In this document: piece after piece, positions 1 through 10,165 of the stretch
Layout: each line of letters opens with the position of its first letter
Numbering within the stretch: position 1 is the stretch's first letter
NCBI GenBank assembly: GCA_025506515.1
Contig: JACCIX010001113.1
Location: 45,053 to 109,052 of the forward strand
Direction: 5' to 3'
Source of the DNA: Flaveria trinervia
Lineage: Eukaryota; Streptophyta; Magnoliopsida; Asterales; Asteraceae
DNA: 64,000 bases
Made by a program: the position numbers and the translations under genes
Notes under the pieces: model-generated
Seen by the model: only the letters and a program-made list of their open reading frames with translations
Database searches by the model: none
Told to the model about the DNA's origin: nothing

Positions 1-122
1 GAATGAGTCCAGTCACATGATAGGACAACCGACTAAACACAATCGAATGATTCATTTGCATGAATGAATCAGAATGAATTATCAAGTTACTTAGAATTGA
101 TTTGTGTTGTGTGAGTATCTAG

Positions 123-149
123 TGTTTATGTATCTTGTGTTACAGATCG
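123..149 (+). promoter_or_regulatory. Probable 3' splice site before the post-pol start codon of E
   Basis: A T-rich stretch ends in TTGTGTTACAG at 135-145, followed four bases later by ATG at 150. F shows the same arrangement (intron ending at 8917, ATG at 8924). No donor is identified; it is probably upstream of the window. Inferred from sequence only. Confidence 0.45.
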
Positions 150-1309
150 ATGGCTGATAGATGGTCTATCAATCCCAAGCATAACATTTGTGCTCATTTA
201 GACCACACAACTCGGAATGGTACTGAGTTTGCAGAGATCATTGCCTTTCTCAAGTGATCAAGGATACATAAGCTATCTCTACTCCATGCACTCCCTATAG
301 GTCTATACACCAGGCCTTCTGGCAGAATGCATTAGTGGACAGATCACGAGAGCCATATAGCATTCGGAGCTCCATCTATGGTATGGACATAGAGATTACT
401 TCTATAGACATTCAGCGTGTGCTTGGGTTGGGAGATGATGCTAGATACCCCACCAAGCTACACCCACTGACGGTGAGAGGCTGTTTTCTAAGGATTAAGT
501 ACGCTGGGGACATCAATTCAGCTATGCTCAACAAGAGCAACATGTGCCCCCAGTATAAGTACTTTGCACATGTTATTCTGAAGTGCATAGCTTCCAGAAG
601 GGGTGGGTTTAATGACCTATCAGACCAGATACAAAATGCCTACGTGGCACTGGTACTGAACTACCCCTTCAACTTCTCTATGATGATCTTCTCTTACCTC
701 GTGGAGGATCTGGAGGCAAAGGGAAAAGAGGTTTTCCGTATGTACCCCAGGTTCTTGCAGCTGATTTTTGATGAGAAGCTGTCATCGCTTCCAAAGGAGT
801 GCCATGATGTAGTGGCTTTGGAGAACAGGGATGATATGACTCTGGGTCGTATGAGAGTTTACCGGGGTAAGCAGGTAAAGCACCAGGTAAAGAGACTTAT
901 CGGCCATATGGCCAAGGAGAACAACGTGGCGCCAGGCAGGCGTAAGTGGTGTCACGTAGACAGCGACTCAGATGATGAGCAGCTACAGCTCCCAGAGCAT
1001 GACTCTGATGATGATGATAGCAGGGATGCTAGAGATGAAGGGCCCACTCAACCAAGGGGCCCCACTACTGATAGTGCATCTCCAACATCTGCCCCCACTA
1101 GAGATGTAGTAGAGACTGCCGGATTCCACCGGGAATTCATACCTGGTGAGGAGGAGGAGGAGTCAGATGAGGAGCCACTGACCCGTACTGTGGCATCAAA
1201 GTCATTGGCACAGATCGGGGGATCAGGGCAGTTCGTGAACGCCCCGGCGGGTGGGGAGAGGATGATGCTGATTCCACATATGCTCCCGATCAGCCGAGTC
1301 GTGCCCTAG
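150..1309 (+). pseudogene. Post-pol ('env-like') protein of E, N-terminal domain, broken
   Basis: ATG at 150 follows the acceptor-like site. The frame closes at TGA 255-257 after 35 codons; homologous coding resumes in another frame and is open from 335 to 1309 (324 aa). The first part has the ..FAEIIAFLK.. region; the open block has IEITSIDIQRVLGL (from about residue 19) and FRMYPRFLQLIFDEKL (from about residue 130). These align by eye with the post-pol proteins of A, B, C, D and F. The last third is acidic and low-complexity (DSDDDDSRD, GEEEEESDEEP). I see no signal peptide or transmembrane segment, so a surface glycoprotein role is not supported. The function of this family is unknown to me; 'env-like' only reflects its position after pol. 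The element copy is clearly dead. Confidence 0.7.
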
Positions 1310-2228
1310 GGGGAGCATCCTCCTCGTTAGAATCCAGGAAGAAGAGGATGGCTCAGCCCCATGGTATGAAGAAGAAGAAAAGATGACACACCTTCATTAC
1401 TACCTCTACCACCACAGCCACCGCCACTACTTCTGACACCACCACCACCACCACAGCTACCTCCATTACCATACCACCCACTTTCACCACTACACCTCCA
1501 CCCTCCACTACTACAGCCACACCCTCACCAGTGATTCCACCCCCAATCCACATCACATTCACTACCACTTTAGCTTACCCATCACCACCCACACACATAC
1601 CACCTCCCATATTTACTACTGCCACGACCACCACCTCTAGCCACCAGGCAGGACCATCATATCACTCATCCTTTCACTCAGGATCATCTCTACCTCCCAC
1701 TGGGGTAGGGGAACAACTTTCAGCACCAAATCGTATGGTGCTGAAGCTGTTAGCAGCCGATGATGAGGAGACTGCTCAACACCGATAGTTAGTGGAGCTT
1801 ACTGCTACATAATCATAACATATTTCTCAACAGGCACAACAATTGAGGAGCAGGCTCAACAAATTGTTGCTTAGAGTCAAGAGATTTCCCAACTCAAGGA
1901 GCAAAATTTGTTATCTACTAAGAAGATTGAGGAGTTGGAGGATGCTAAGAGGACCATCTTGCTCAAACTTAAGGGCTCAAAGGATGAGCCTCTGAAGATC
2001 AGAGAGGGACACGGTGATGATGATGGTGATAGTGATGATGATAAGAGTGATGATGATTGTATTGTTGAAGGTGATGATGAGGATGGAGGAGACATTGAAG
2101 GAGGAGGAGTCATCTGCTTCGGGTGCACAGGATGCTAGTGAGAGGCAGACCAAAAAGACTCAAGATCCAAGTGCCTCCATCAGCCCCGACAGTAGAAGAA
2201 CACAGGATCCAAGACGAGAGTAGTATTT
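1310..2228 (+). pseudogene. Continuation of the E post-pol region: Thr/Pro-rich, coiled-coil and acidic segments
   Basis: After the stop at 1307-1309 the sequence remains coding-like but in shifting frames. 1340-1380 is basic (RKKR, KKKK). 1380-1700 is ACC/CAC-rich and reads as Thr/Pro-rich peptide in plus frames (1531-1788). 1908-2138 starts with a short heptad-like stretch (KKIEELEDAKRTILLKLKG), then Asp/Gly-rich sequence encoded by GATGAT repeats at about 2012-2090. Basic, Pro/Thr-rich, coiled-coil and acidic segments in series also follow the N-terminal domain in A, C and D. The Val-rich minus-strand frame at 1353-1568 is the antisense of the ACC repeats. 2229-2468 is AT-rich with no recognisable feature. 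Confidence 0.45.
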
Positions 2229-2468
2229 AGATGTTTTATTGTTATTTAAAATCATTTGTATTTGGATCATGTATAAAATTTATGTAATGAATGTTTTTAT
2301 GTAATGTAAATGGTTATGTCTTGATTATTTATTATTGATTGTTGTGTTGAATGTTTAAATCAAGCAGATCCAGATTTTCAATGAGATGAATATGATATTG
2401 CTCCACTCCAATAGATCAAGACTTAACTAATGTTGATTCTTGATCTGCAAGGTATTGTAAAGAGATCT

Positions 2469-3475
2469 ATGATGTATACTCCTGAAAAAGAAGAAATCAT
2501 TCACAATCACACTGATGAGCAACTAGCCAACATATTCAAGTTGAATGCTGAAGAGATTGTGAAAGATGCCCCTGTTGTGATTGTAGAGAGTGACGATGAG
2601 CTTTAGGATGTCAATGAGATTGAGATAGAAGATTTCACTGCTCAACACTATCCACAGTACACTGAGAAGGAGGGAACTGCCATTCCCAATCTGGGAGACA
2701 CTCTTGTCAGTGACACTTTTGAGACTCTGGACAGGATGGAAGAAGAGTCTGGAAAGGATAAAGATAAGGAACAAGCCATAGATGCTAAAGTGAACATCAA
2801 AAAGGCACAATGGACAGCATGTATTGAGGAGCTCATAGCCCAATGCAGCGCTTCAACGTCAACTGCCTACACCAAACTGTATAAGGTAAAGAAACATCAA
2901 AAGGTAGCAGGCAGGATCATAGCATGGGCATATTTTGAAGAGCTCAATGTTTATGCTGTTGAACGTGAGAAGGGAATTGAGTATTTTAGGTTTCCACATG
3001 ACCTGAAGACTCTTCTAGGTTTTGAGCTTAACTAGTTAGCAAAGTTAAAATTACTGTACGCTGACCCTCATAAGATGTCAGGCTCGTTTGAAGCAGCTCT
3101 AAAGAGGGAGTATCACACCAGATGGGTCAACTTCAAACCTCAACAACCAACAAGGTACATCACAAGATCTGAGGTTGATGCCATAACTGGCAAACCAAAA
3201 GTAGTGTGGCAGTGGAGTCCACCACGCACAATGTCAAAGATCCCACTACGTGAGATGCCTCAAGACTTCACTCCATATTTCAAATGGTGGTACTACGATT
3301 GGAGAACGGGAGAGGTTGTGATAGTTTTGAACAGAAATGGTAAAATGGAAACAATAAGGGTGTTTGACCCAATGTGGCTTACCAACTTATGATCTAATGA
3401 TGTTCATACATTATGCAAGTGGCCATTGTTCTATGACTCACGAGATATATACAAGCTTTACAATTTCAGAATGTA
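2469..3475 (+). pseudogene. Post-pol C-terminal block of E, single frame with two in-frame TAG codons
   Basis: One frame runs from ATG 2469 to the TGA just after 3389, interrupted only by TAG at 2604-2606 and TAG at 3033-3035, about 307 codons in all. The first part is acidic (ESDDEL, EIEIEDF), the middle Lys/Glu-rich, and the last 100 residues aromatic and basic, with TGEVVIVLNRNGK near the end (3309-3350). Residues still resembling the same frame continue to about 3475 after a shift. I do not recognise a catalytic motif. By position it matches the RPILPWTYT-containing C-terminal block of element C (62780-63070). It may be the C-terminal domain of the same post-pol protein or a separate small frame. 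Confidence 0.5.
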
Positions 3476-3583
3476 ATACGACTATGTTTTGCTTTTGAGA
3501 TAAATACATTAGTCACCAAAGAAGCTAAGTACAAGAAATTTGAGGAAATTATGAAAGATATAAGACAATAGATAGATCTAGGT

Positions 3584-3596
3584 CCAAGAGGGAGTT
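3584..3596 (+). other. Polypurine tract of E
   Basis: AAGAGGGAGTT directly precedes the TGTTGATAC start of the 3' LTR. This is the expected plus-strand DNA primer site and resembles the GGGGGAGTT tracts of A and C. Confidence 0.75.
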
Positions 3597-4326
3597 TGTT
3601 GATACACTTATGTACCTAGATCTTGATCTCAATGTTATATGTCTTGAATGTCTTGCACTTATGTATATTGGGTACTTAATGAAATGATAATGTTTTGTGG
3701 TGATTTATAATGTCTAATATTTCATTAATGAGTTGAGTAATGTTTATTGACTAGATTATATAGGTTTGTGTTTGTTTGAATTGATATACATAATGTTATA
3801 ATAATGAATATATTCAAACATTGGTTAAGTGATGTTCACATGAGTCCGACTAGACCATGAGCCCAACAGTGGTCATGCGTTCGTATGGCCATGCGACTGA
3901 GTGTCCATGCGCTTAAATAGTTCATATGCCTGAACAGCTTCATGCGACTGACTCAGTCGCACGACTGAACATTCAGTCGTGCGGATGAATAACCGCATGG
4001 CTCAATCGCACGACTGCACCATGCTAATGGTTTAGTCGCCCAATGAGAAACCTAAACCTATAAATACCACTTAATGATTTAGAAGCATTCGATCCACTTC
4101 GACTCCAGACGTACCCTAGCCATCCAGAAGCCTCTAAGTTCGTACTCCAAGTTCATAGAACACTGTAGATTGGTTCCTAATCGATTCTTGATGTTAGATT
4201 CAATTCATTATTGTGTCTACGTGCATTCTCACTGATTGGATCACCAATCAAATAGGATTCCGCACTATTTGGTTTTGTTTAACATGTTAATCAGTTGTAG
4301 TTTCATTCAAATACCAGATCCTAACA
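3597..4326 (+). repeat. 3' LTR of element E (730 bp)
   Basis: Starts TGTTGATACACTTATG and ends AGATCCTAACA. The E-family solo LTR at 16165-16874 has the same ends in reverse orientation, so both boundaries are supported. U3 holds the palindrome array (3850-4035) and a TATAAATA box at 4059-4066. The downstream R/U5 part (..CTAGCC.., ..AAGTTCATAGAACAC.., ..CCAATCAAATAGGATTCCGCAC..) is shared with the solo LTR. Immediately after the LTR comes ATTTT; the matching target-site copy would be off-window. Confidence 0.85.
3850..4035 (+). repeat. Degenerate palindrome array in the U3 of E
   Basis: Repeats of CAGTCG-NN-CGACTG and variants separated by CATGCG/CCATGC spacers; 3954-3967 is a perfect inverted repeat (CAGTCGCACGACTG). 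The array lies just upstream of the TATA box at 4059. Related arrays occur at 4600-4870, 16440-16660 and 40850-41030. Confidence 0.8.
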
Positions 4327-4937
4327 ATTTTTAATTATTTCTTGATTTTAATCAATTTGGTCAGTTAGGGTTTGTTTACGCCATGCATTTTGGGCGATTT
4401 CAGTCTCTAAGTACCTATATATGAAGAGAGTACATGTTAGTATCACAATCCCAGTCCGAAATCAATGAAATCGAATTTTAGTATAGTATATTTGCTATTG
4501 TGCGATTTGGGAGCAATTGAAGGGTGATGAGAATGTGCAACCGACTTCACCCTATTTATACTGATTTTTTCTTCAGTCAAGAAACTTGACCTATTCGCAT
4601 GCTTTATTCGTGCAACTAGGGCTCAATCGTGCGACTGGCTCAGTCAGTCACATCCATTCATGCGACTGGGGTTCAGTCGTGCAACTGACTCAGTAGGTCT
4701 CTCCATTCGTGCGATTAGTTCATTCTGGTGATCTAATTGCATGAATTGATCCATGCTTATGGTACAGTCATACGCCTGGTCCATAGGTATGGTTCAATCG
4801 TGCGATTGGCTCATACTCATGATCCAATCATGCGACTCGTCCATACTTATGGTCCAGTCGTGCGAATGGCTAGGACTTATGAGTTTGACCTCATTCAGTT
4901 TCAAACACTTAACTTGTTAATTATTGATAAGACATTA
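4327..4937 (-). repeat. LTR-like sequence, minus orientation, possibly the 3' LTR of element H
   Basis: Read on the minus strand, a CAGTCG/CGACTG array (4870 down to 4600) is followed by TATAAATAGGG (revcomp of 4549-4559) and a T/A-rich leader. This is the promoter layout of the E LTR, but the sequence is clearly diverged. The left edge abuts E, so E may have inserted here. The right edge and terminal TG/CA could not be fixed. It would suit the 3' LTR of the minus-strand pol at 6482-7955, but that link is inference. Confidence 0.45.
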
Positions 4938-5093
4938 TGACCGTTGATCATCTCAGACATGACCTTTTTAACAAAACTGTTGATCACCTCAGACGTGATC
5001 CTTTTAAATTAAACAAACTGCTGATCACCTCAGACGTGATCCTTTTAACTTAAAAACTAGATGGTCGCCTTCAGAAGTGACCCCTTTTAGTGA
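4938..5093. repeat. Tandem repeat, about four copies of a 40-bp unit
   Basis: Units contain TTGATCACCTCAGACGTGATCC followed by TTTTAA. GATCAC and GTGATC form an inverted repeat around CTCAGAC. The first copy (4938-4978) and last (5060-5093) are more diverged than the two central ones. It lies beside the LTR-like sequence and could be part of its U3. Confidence 0.75.
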
Positions 5094-6371
5094 GTGATTC
5101 ACAGATTGAATTCAGATGCATAGCCCGACTTTTACCTACCAAATGACTAAAACTAAATAAACAAAAACAACTAAAAATTTAAAAACAACGAGCACATATT
5201 TTTTGTATTTTTGAATGGAGATGGATTTAAACCTATTAAAGTACTTCTCACCAATTTTCTTCCTGGATAGCACGACTTCAATTCTATTTTATCATTTCTG
5301 GTACGATTGATTATGGAGTCATACAGTTATATCAAAATCATTTGGAAGAGGTTAATAAACTATTTTGATGCTATATTCTTGTTTTGTCTGAGAGTCAATA
5401 GCAATTTTAGGAATCTTACTAGATTTTTGACTTTCATTTCTTGTTTTGACTTTCAAGAACTGCAGCTCACGATGATTGTCAGTATACTTAGCCTCTTAAA
5501 TCAATACACAGATTTTTGACACATATTGCTAATGAGTTAATGTTTAATTATTTCAACAAGCATTTGTGGATCCCTCACTTATATGGTAATCAACGTTCCT
5601 CCGGAGATTTTTCAGTGGTGTATGGGTATATTTCAAGAAGAAACTATTCTAAGAACTTTCACAGAGATGCCAAGCCTTAGGTCAGTGCCATCGCATAGCA
5701 CAGAGGTGCAAATAATAATGAATCCTAGAATATTTAGGTTATGCTTATCCTCAGGTCAGTGCCACCGCACAGCAGAGAGGCACACAACCTATCTTCTTAT
5801 GAGAGCATTTATTTTCTTTTAGCACATAACGCACCAACAACATAAGTTATTTGCTTGATTGCATTTTTCATTTTTCCATGTGCTTTGTTTATTTTCTATG
5901 GTCTTCCACACATATTTGTGGCATTTATTTTACTCTTCACCCTTATTGGAACTGCGTTGATTGTGTTAACGAGGGATAAGATGGGAACCCACAGCGAGTT
6001 GAGCAGCTTAGTTTGAATTTTTAAACCACCAATGAGGTTTACATATCTATTGTATTGAATCTACGGACACATCATATAATGAATTAGAAGCCTCTAGGTC
6101 TACTTTCTCTATGTTACGTTGGCAGCATACTAGTTTTACTATCATTTTTCTTTTTATTTTGCTTCAACTTTTCAGACTTCAACTTTGAATTTTGCATTTA
6201 ATTAGTTAAACTCTTTTGAAGTCCCAAACAATCTGTTCTCTGTGTACTATCATTTTCCATATATGTTGAATCAGTATTACAGATTCTATTACTTTCTTTT
6301 TAGCTAAGCTGTCCTTCTCCCTCTTTTTTTAACTAATAAAATAAAGCAGCTAATTTAATACTAATCTAACC
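5094..6371. other. AT-rich stretch without a recognisable gene
   Basis: No frame here resembles a known protein; the short plus-strand frames at 5307-5822 are low-complexity or unmatched. The only structure I see is a pair of near-identical 30-bp blocks starting GTCAGTGCCA at 5682 and 5755. If H is a minus-strand element, this would be its 3' untranslated or LTR portion. Confidence 0.5.
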
Positions 6372-6373
6372 TA

Positions 6374-6386
6374 TTCTCCCCCTAAA
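6374..6386 (-). other. Candidate polypurine tract of element H
   Basis: The plus strand reads TTCTCCCCCTAAATTT, i.e. TTTAGGGGGAGAA on the minus strand, close to the GGGGGAG tracts before the 3' LTRs of A and C and about 100 bp after the end of the RNase H remnant. The LTR start beyond it is not clear. Confidence 0.45.
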
Positions 6387-6481
6387 TTTCTAAAAGCAAA
6401 AATATTTTTGTATTTCTGGATTTTAATAGACATGAAAATAAAATAAAAAATAAAATAAATTAAAATTAAAAAAATGTCGGA

Positions 6482-7955
6482 CTACGCATTTTGTACCTCT
6501 GAAATCACATCACTTTTCTTTTTCACACCATTAACCTCTAATTGATATAAAAACCTCGGTTTATCAAATGCTTTTGTGTAGAGGTCGTCGCGTTGAAAAT
6601 GCGTATTTATTTTAACCATATCGATTAATTTCTTTTCAAAACAATCATGTATAAAGTGATACTTAATACTGATGTGTTTAGTTTGAGGATGTTGAACTGG
6701 ATTTTTTGTTACGGCTATAATAGCAAAATTATCAACATAGATCGGTGTGTTAGAGAATTGCAAATCGTAGTCGCACATTTGCTGTTGAATCCAAATGATT
6801 GTGAACAGCAACTTGCAGCAGCAACGTATTTAGCTTCACATGTTGACAGAGCAACGGAGGTCTGGTTCTTACACTGCCAAGTGACTAACCGTCTACCAAA
6901 GTACTGACAGCCTGCTAATGGTGACTTGCAACTCATTTTGCAGCCGCCATAATCCAAGTCACTATATACTATAAGCTCAAAATCATCATCATAAGGATAC
7001 CACAACCCGAGTGTTAGTACCCTTTAGATAACTATAAAATTCATTTAACACCTATGAGATGGTTGACTTTTGGTTTCATCTGATATCTGGAACAAAGACA
7101 CGTCGCATACATGATATAAATATGAGACAATGTGATATACATAAGGGATCCAATCATTCCTCTATACATTGTAGCATCAACAAGATCACCATTTTTGTCG
7201 GTCGTCACATCGTGGTTTGTGGCAAGTGGAGTTCCAGCAGCTGAAGCATTCTCCATGTCAAACCAACTGAGGATGTCCCCTACATATTTAGTCTGATGTA
7301 GGAAGATTCCTTGTGGTTTCTGATCCACCTGTAATCCTAGGAAGAATTTATCTCCCCTATTGCACTCATCTCAAATTCTGCTTTCATGAAAGATTCAAAT
7401 TCTTTACATAACTCTTCATTTTTGGAACCAAATATTATGTAATCAACTTAAATCTATACTAGCAGTAAGTCTCCATCCTTGTCTTTGATTCACAGTGTGC
7501 AGTCAATAACTCCCCTACGAAAACCATGTTTCACCAGATGAGTTGATAGCTTCTCATACCATGCTCTCGGGGCTTGAGGAGCCCATAGAGATCCTTATCG
7601 AGCTTGTAAACTCTGTCCCAATGATAAGGATCCTCAAATCCTTCGGGTTGAATGACATACACTATCTCACGGATTACTCCATGAAGGAACATAGTACTGA
7701 CATCTAATTGATAAACTTTGATCTTCATGTAAGATGCACAGGGTAGGAAGATACAAATTGCTTCCATTACATCCACAGGTGCAAACACTTCATTGTAATC
7801 AATTCCTTCGACATGTCTAAAACCTTGAACGACAAGTCGAGCCTTGTTTCTGATTATGACCCCTTGGTCATCTTTCTTGCACTTCAAGACCAAATTAGTG
7901 CCAATTACTTTAGCACTTTTTAGTCTATCCACTAGTGTCCATACTTCTAGCTACA
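6482..7955 (-). pseudogene. pol: Element H: Copia reverse transcriptase-RNase H remnant
   Basis: Pol fragment in several frames. 7531-7932 carries the RT N-terminal part (KARLVVQGF, VYQLDVSTMFLHG, VYKLDKDLYGL). 7041-7328 carries the connection (FLHQTKYVGDILSWF, GSLMYIT). 6715-7005 and 6482-6811 carry RNase H (SDLDYGG, LSTCEAKYVAAASCC, NPVQHPQTKHISIKYHFI). The catalytic YVDD box at about 7436-7450 is degraded: the Tyr codon is a stop and the last Asp reads Tyr. Integrase and everything upstream are missing: pol similarity ends near 7955, where F-type sequence begins. Copia assignment rests on the RT-RNase H order and motifs. It is not functional. Confidence 0.85.
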
Positions 7956-7959
7956 ATAA

Positions 7960-8230
7960 GCAAATGTTGAACAAGTTTGATCAACCACATTTCCTACAGT
8001 GCACAAATGCTAATTAACTTTGTCTTTTCGCATTTGCAACAGTACCCAAATGCAAATAGCCAAAATGTTAAGTATTTCACTTCCACATTTGTTAAAGTAG
8101 ACAGATGCGCATGACCAAATTCTTAAGTTTTACACTTCCGCATTTGCAATAGTAAACAAATACGGATGTCTAAGACCTTTCCGCATTTGCTACATAGTAT
8201 ATTAAAAGCTGACCACATTTGTTCTAAAAG
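7960..8230 (+). repeat. Palindrome array upstream of the F post-pol gene
   Basis: Repeated CGCATTTGCAA and CAAATGCGGATG-like words, often paired as inverted repeats (for example 8141-8167, CGCATTTG..CAAATACGG). The layout is like the arrays in the LTRs and pol/post-pol spacers of the other elements, but the motif is different. It could equally be part of a U3. Confidence 0.65.
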
Positions 8231-8262
8231 TTGTGAAAAACTTGTAAATGCTATTATTTGAC

Positions 8263-8272
8263 TATTTAAATA
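8263..8272 (+). promoter_or_regulatory. TATA-like box of the F post-pol unit
   Basis: TATTTAAATA lies about 30 bp after the palindrome array and about 185 bp before the predicted intron donor. Putative transcription would start near 8295-8305, giving a noncoding exon of about 160 bp. Inferred from sequence only. Confidence 0.35.
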
Positions 8273-8457
8273 AAGTTCAAAAGGTCATTTAATACTTTTC
8301 AAATTTGAGAGACTCTAAAGTGAGACAAGCGAAAGCACAATGTTCATCTTCATCAATCATCATCATCTTTATCATCTTTACCAATCAAAGATCTTAGTCT
8401 CATTTCATCTAATTGTCCTCATCATTGATTCTACACAACATTAGTTTTGAACAAAAG

Positions 8458-8917
8458 GTGAAAATTTTAACCTTTTTGTGTCCTCAAATGTTAGACATAT
8501 TGAACTGATAATGAACTTAGAAGTCTAGGTTAATAAAGAACACTCAAAATCAGGTTTATTCTAAGAAAGGATGATTATTTTCGACTTCAATGAACATGCA
8601 AACTAAGAAGAATACCACTCAACTAGGAAACTTCATAGTCATGTCCATCATATGAACAGAGCATGATAAAATGAAAATGTTGAAATCAAATCTTGAAATA
8701 AAATCTAATTAACGGTTAACAACATCAAAAATCATGTCTTCAAACATGAAAAATTAACATAACAATGATTATTCATGATAACATCACAATTTGAAGTGAC
8801 TCCTATAGAACAATACCTTCAAACTTTAGTCTTTGACCACCAAAAGTCAAACTGATGAATATTGCATAATGTAGAACATATATTTTCATCAGTCTAACTC
8901 ATATGTCTCTAATCCAG
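8458..8917 (+). other. Predicted 5'UTR intron (460 bp) of the F post-pol gene
   Basis: Donor AAAG|GTGAAA at 8458; acceptor CTCTAATCCAG at 8917; branch-point-like CTAAC at 8894-8898, 19 bases before the end. The interior is AT-rich. The coding exon begins GGGTAC-ATG at 8918-8926. The match to plant intron rules is good, but no transcript evidence is available here. Confidence 0.5.
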
Positions 8918-8923
8918 GGGTAC

Positions 8924-9276
8924 ATGGCTAATCCTACCTGGAGCAAGCTCCACAATGTCAATGGTTATCTTGACCCTGATGTACCTGAGGCAGAAGGTCT
9001 TAGAGATATGACCAGATTCATTTCTACTACAAGCGTAGCACACACCATCACAGTTAGACCTATTATTTATGACAGATTCATAAGTTCATCTGGAGTACTG
9101 CTAAAGTGATAGATGTTGATGGTAAGAATACTCTTTCTGGAAGAAATGATGATGACCATTCTCTAACCATCACTAAACGAACTGTGAGACAGTGTCTACA
9201 GAATAGTGATGATGCAAACACACCTACTAAACTTGAAGATGAAGAAATCACTACCTGCTTTGCTAACATTGGTTAT
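8924..9276 (+). pseudogene. Element F: post-pol protein N-terminus, frameshifted and cut by element A
   Basis: ATG 8924 opens MANPTWSKLHNVNGYLDPDV and reaches IIYDRFI near 9080. A single-base shift there moves the coding to another frame (WSTAKVIDVDGKNTLSG.., SLTITKRTVRQCLQ) which runs to ..CFANIGY at about 9276, where A's LTR begins. The pattern (Ile/Thr-rich lead, aromatic, then VDGK..ITKRTVRQCL) matches the N-terminal domain of the post-pol proteins of A to E. The rest of the gene should lie beyond A, off-window. The five bases before A (GTTAT, 9272-9276) are the expected target copy. Confidence 0.7.
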
Positions 9277-10081
9277 TATAGAGATTATATGAAGAGGCTG
9301 AAGCAACTAAACACCCAAAGTCTTTCTGCATGCATGTTGCACAAGTACTGAAGAAGAATGTTTCGGAAGTTTCACACAAGAAACAGAGATATTCTAAGTG
9401 TGAAATCTACTGAAGCCAAGACCAATATCTTCCGAATCCAAGATGAAGTCTTCTGAAGCTTCAGAGACAAAGTCCCTCGAAGCCAACACTTGAAGACAGA
9501 TTTCTTTCGAAAACTTTTTACAACATGCTTTATCTGATGTACTTTTCCATAAAGCTGGACCCCTTTCCGCTACAACTCTGTAAAGTCACCAACTTACATA
9601 AGTTGGTGAAAAGGTCCATGCTTTTGGTAACTGTACATTAGGTCTTGAGTCTGTAATCTTTCTACTTCAAATACTTTATCCTTTTTGTAATAGATAAGGA
9701 TGTGAGCTATGGCATGTTATAGCACAAAGTCAAAAACACTATCTACCTTTTTAACTCTATAATTGATTTTGTGTTGTGTCTAGTCAATTGTATCCAGCTA
9801 CCATTCTAAGTATGGCTGGCTATAGGATGTAGTATAAGTATCTCATGTTCTTATAACTTGCTTTTATGCTTTGTAACACTTGTATAGAACATTGAGAAAG
9901 GAATATCCTACAATCTTGAAAACTATCTCCTTATGTATCTTGCTCTTTTGTTCAATCTCTTAATTACTTTTGTTCTTAGTGTCTTTAGTTGTGGTTAATC
10001 CAGTTCACTATTGGATTAAGTTAAGTTACTCTCCTCTTTGTGTTGTTCTGTTGTAAGTGACCAACCTTCACCGGTCCTGCA
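9277..10081 (+). repeat. 5' LTR of element A (805 bp)
   Basis: Starts TATAGAGATTATATG (TG mutated to TA) and ends ACCGGTCCTGCA, two bases before the primer site. U3 contains diverged copies of the CTTCCGAAG palindrome (9360-9510). Promoter-like TAGTATAAGTATCTCATG lies at 9830-9848. The sequence is collinear with C's LTR (51678-52433). Confidence 0.9.
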
Positions 10082-10083
10082 TT

Positions 10084-10095
10084 TGGTATCAGAGC
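10084..10095 (+). other. Primer binding site of A
   Basis: TGGTATCAGAGC, complementary to the 3' end of plant initiator methionine tRNA, two bases after the LTR end. Standard for Copia elements. Confidence 0.95.
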
Positions 10096-10165
10096 TTTCC
10101 ATGCTCTTGATATAAGATCTCACCATCTTAAGATCCCTCACACACAGATATACTCAACTTATCAA

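Larger units (their letters stand above)
1..4326 (+). mobile_element. Element E: 3' part of a Sirevirus-like Copia retrotransposon
   Basis: The left end of the window lies inside an element whose gag and pol are off-window. What remains is a splice-acceptor-like site, a decayed post-pol ('env-like') coding region in two blocks, a polypurine tract at 3584-3596 and a complete 3' LTR. The order post-pol ORF, purine tract, LTR on one strand fixes the plus orientation. The LTR is of the same family as the solo LTR at 16165-16874, which confirms its two ends independently. The right edge is precise (..CCTAACA at 4326); the left edge is unknown. Confidence 0.85.

Noticed and set aside
335..1309. Long frame as a host nuclear gene
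   Set aside because: It sits between an element interior and its purine tract and LTR, and aligns with the post-pol proteins of the other elements.
1353..1568. Val-rich minus-strand frame
   Set aside because: It is the antisense of ACC/CAC repeats in the Thr/Pro-rich part of the E post-pol region.
4737..4940. Repetitive 67-aa frame
   Set aside because: It is a translation of the LTR palindrome array.
7960..8230. Palindrome array as a CRISPR-like array
   Set aside because: Repeats are short, degenerate and unevenly spaced, and the context is a plant retrotransposon.
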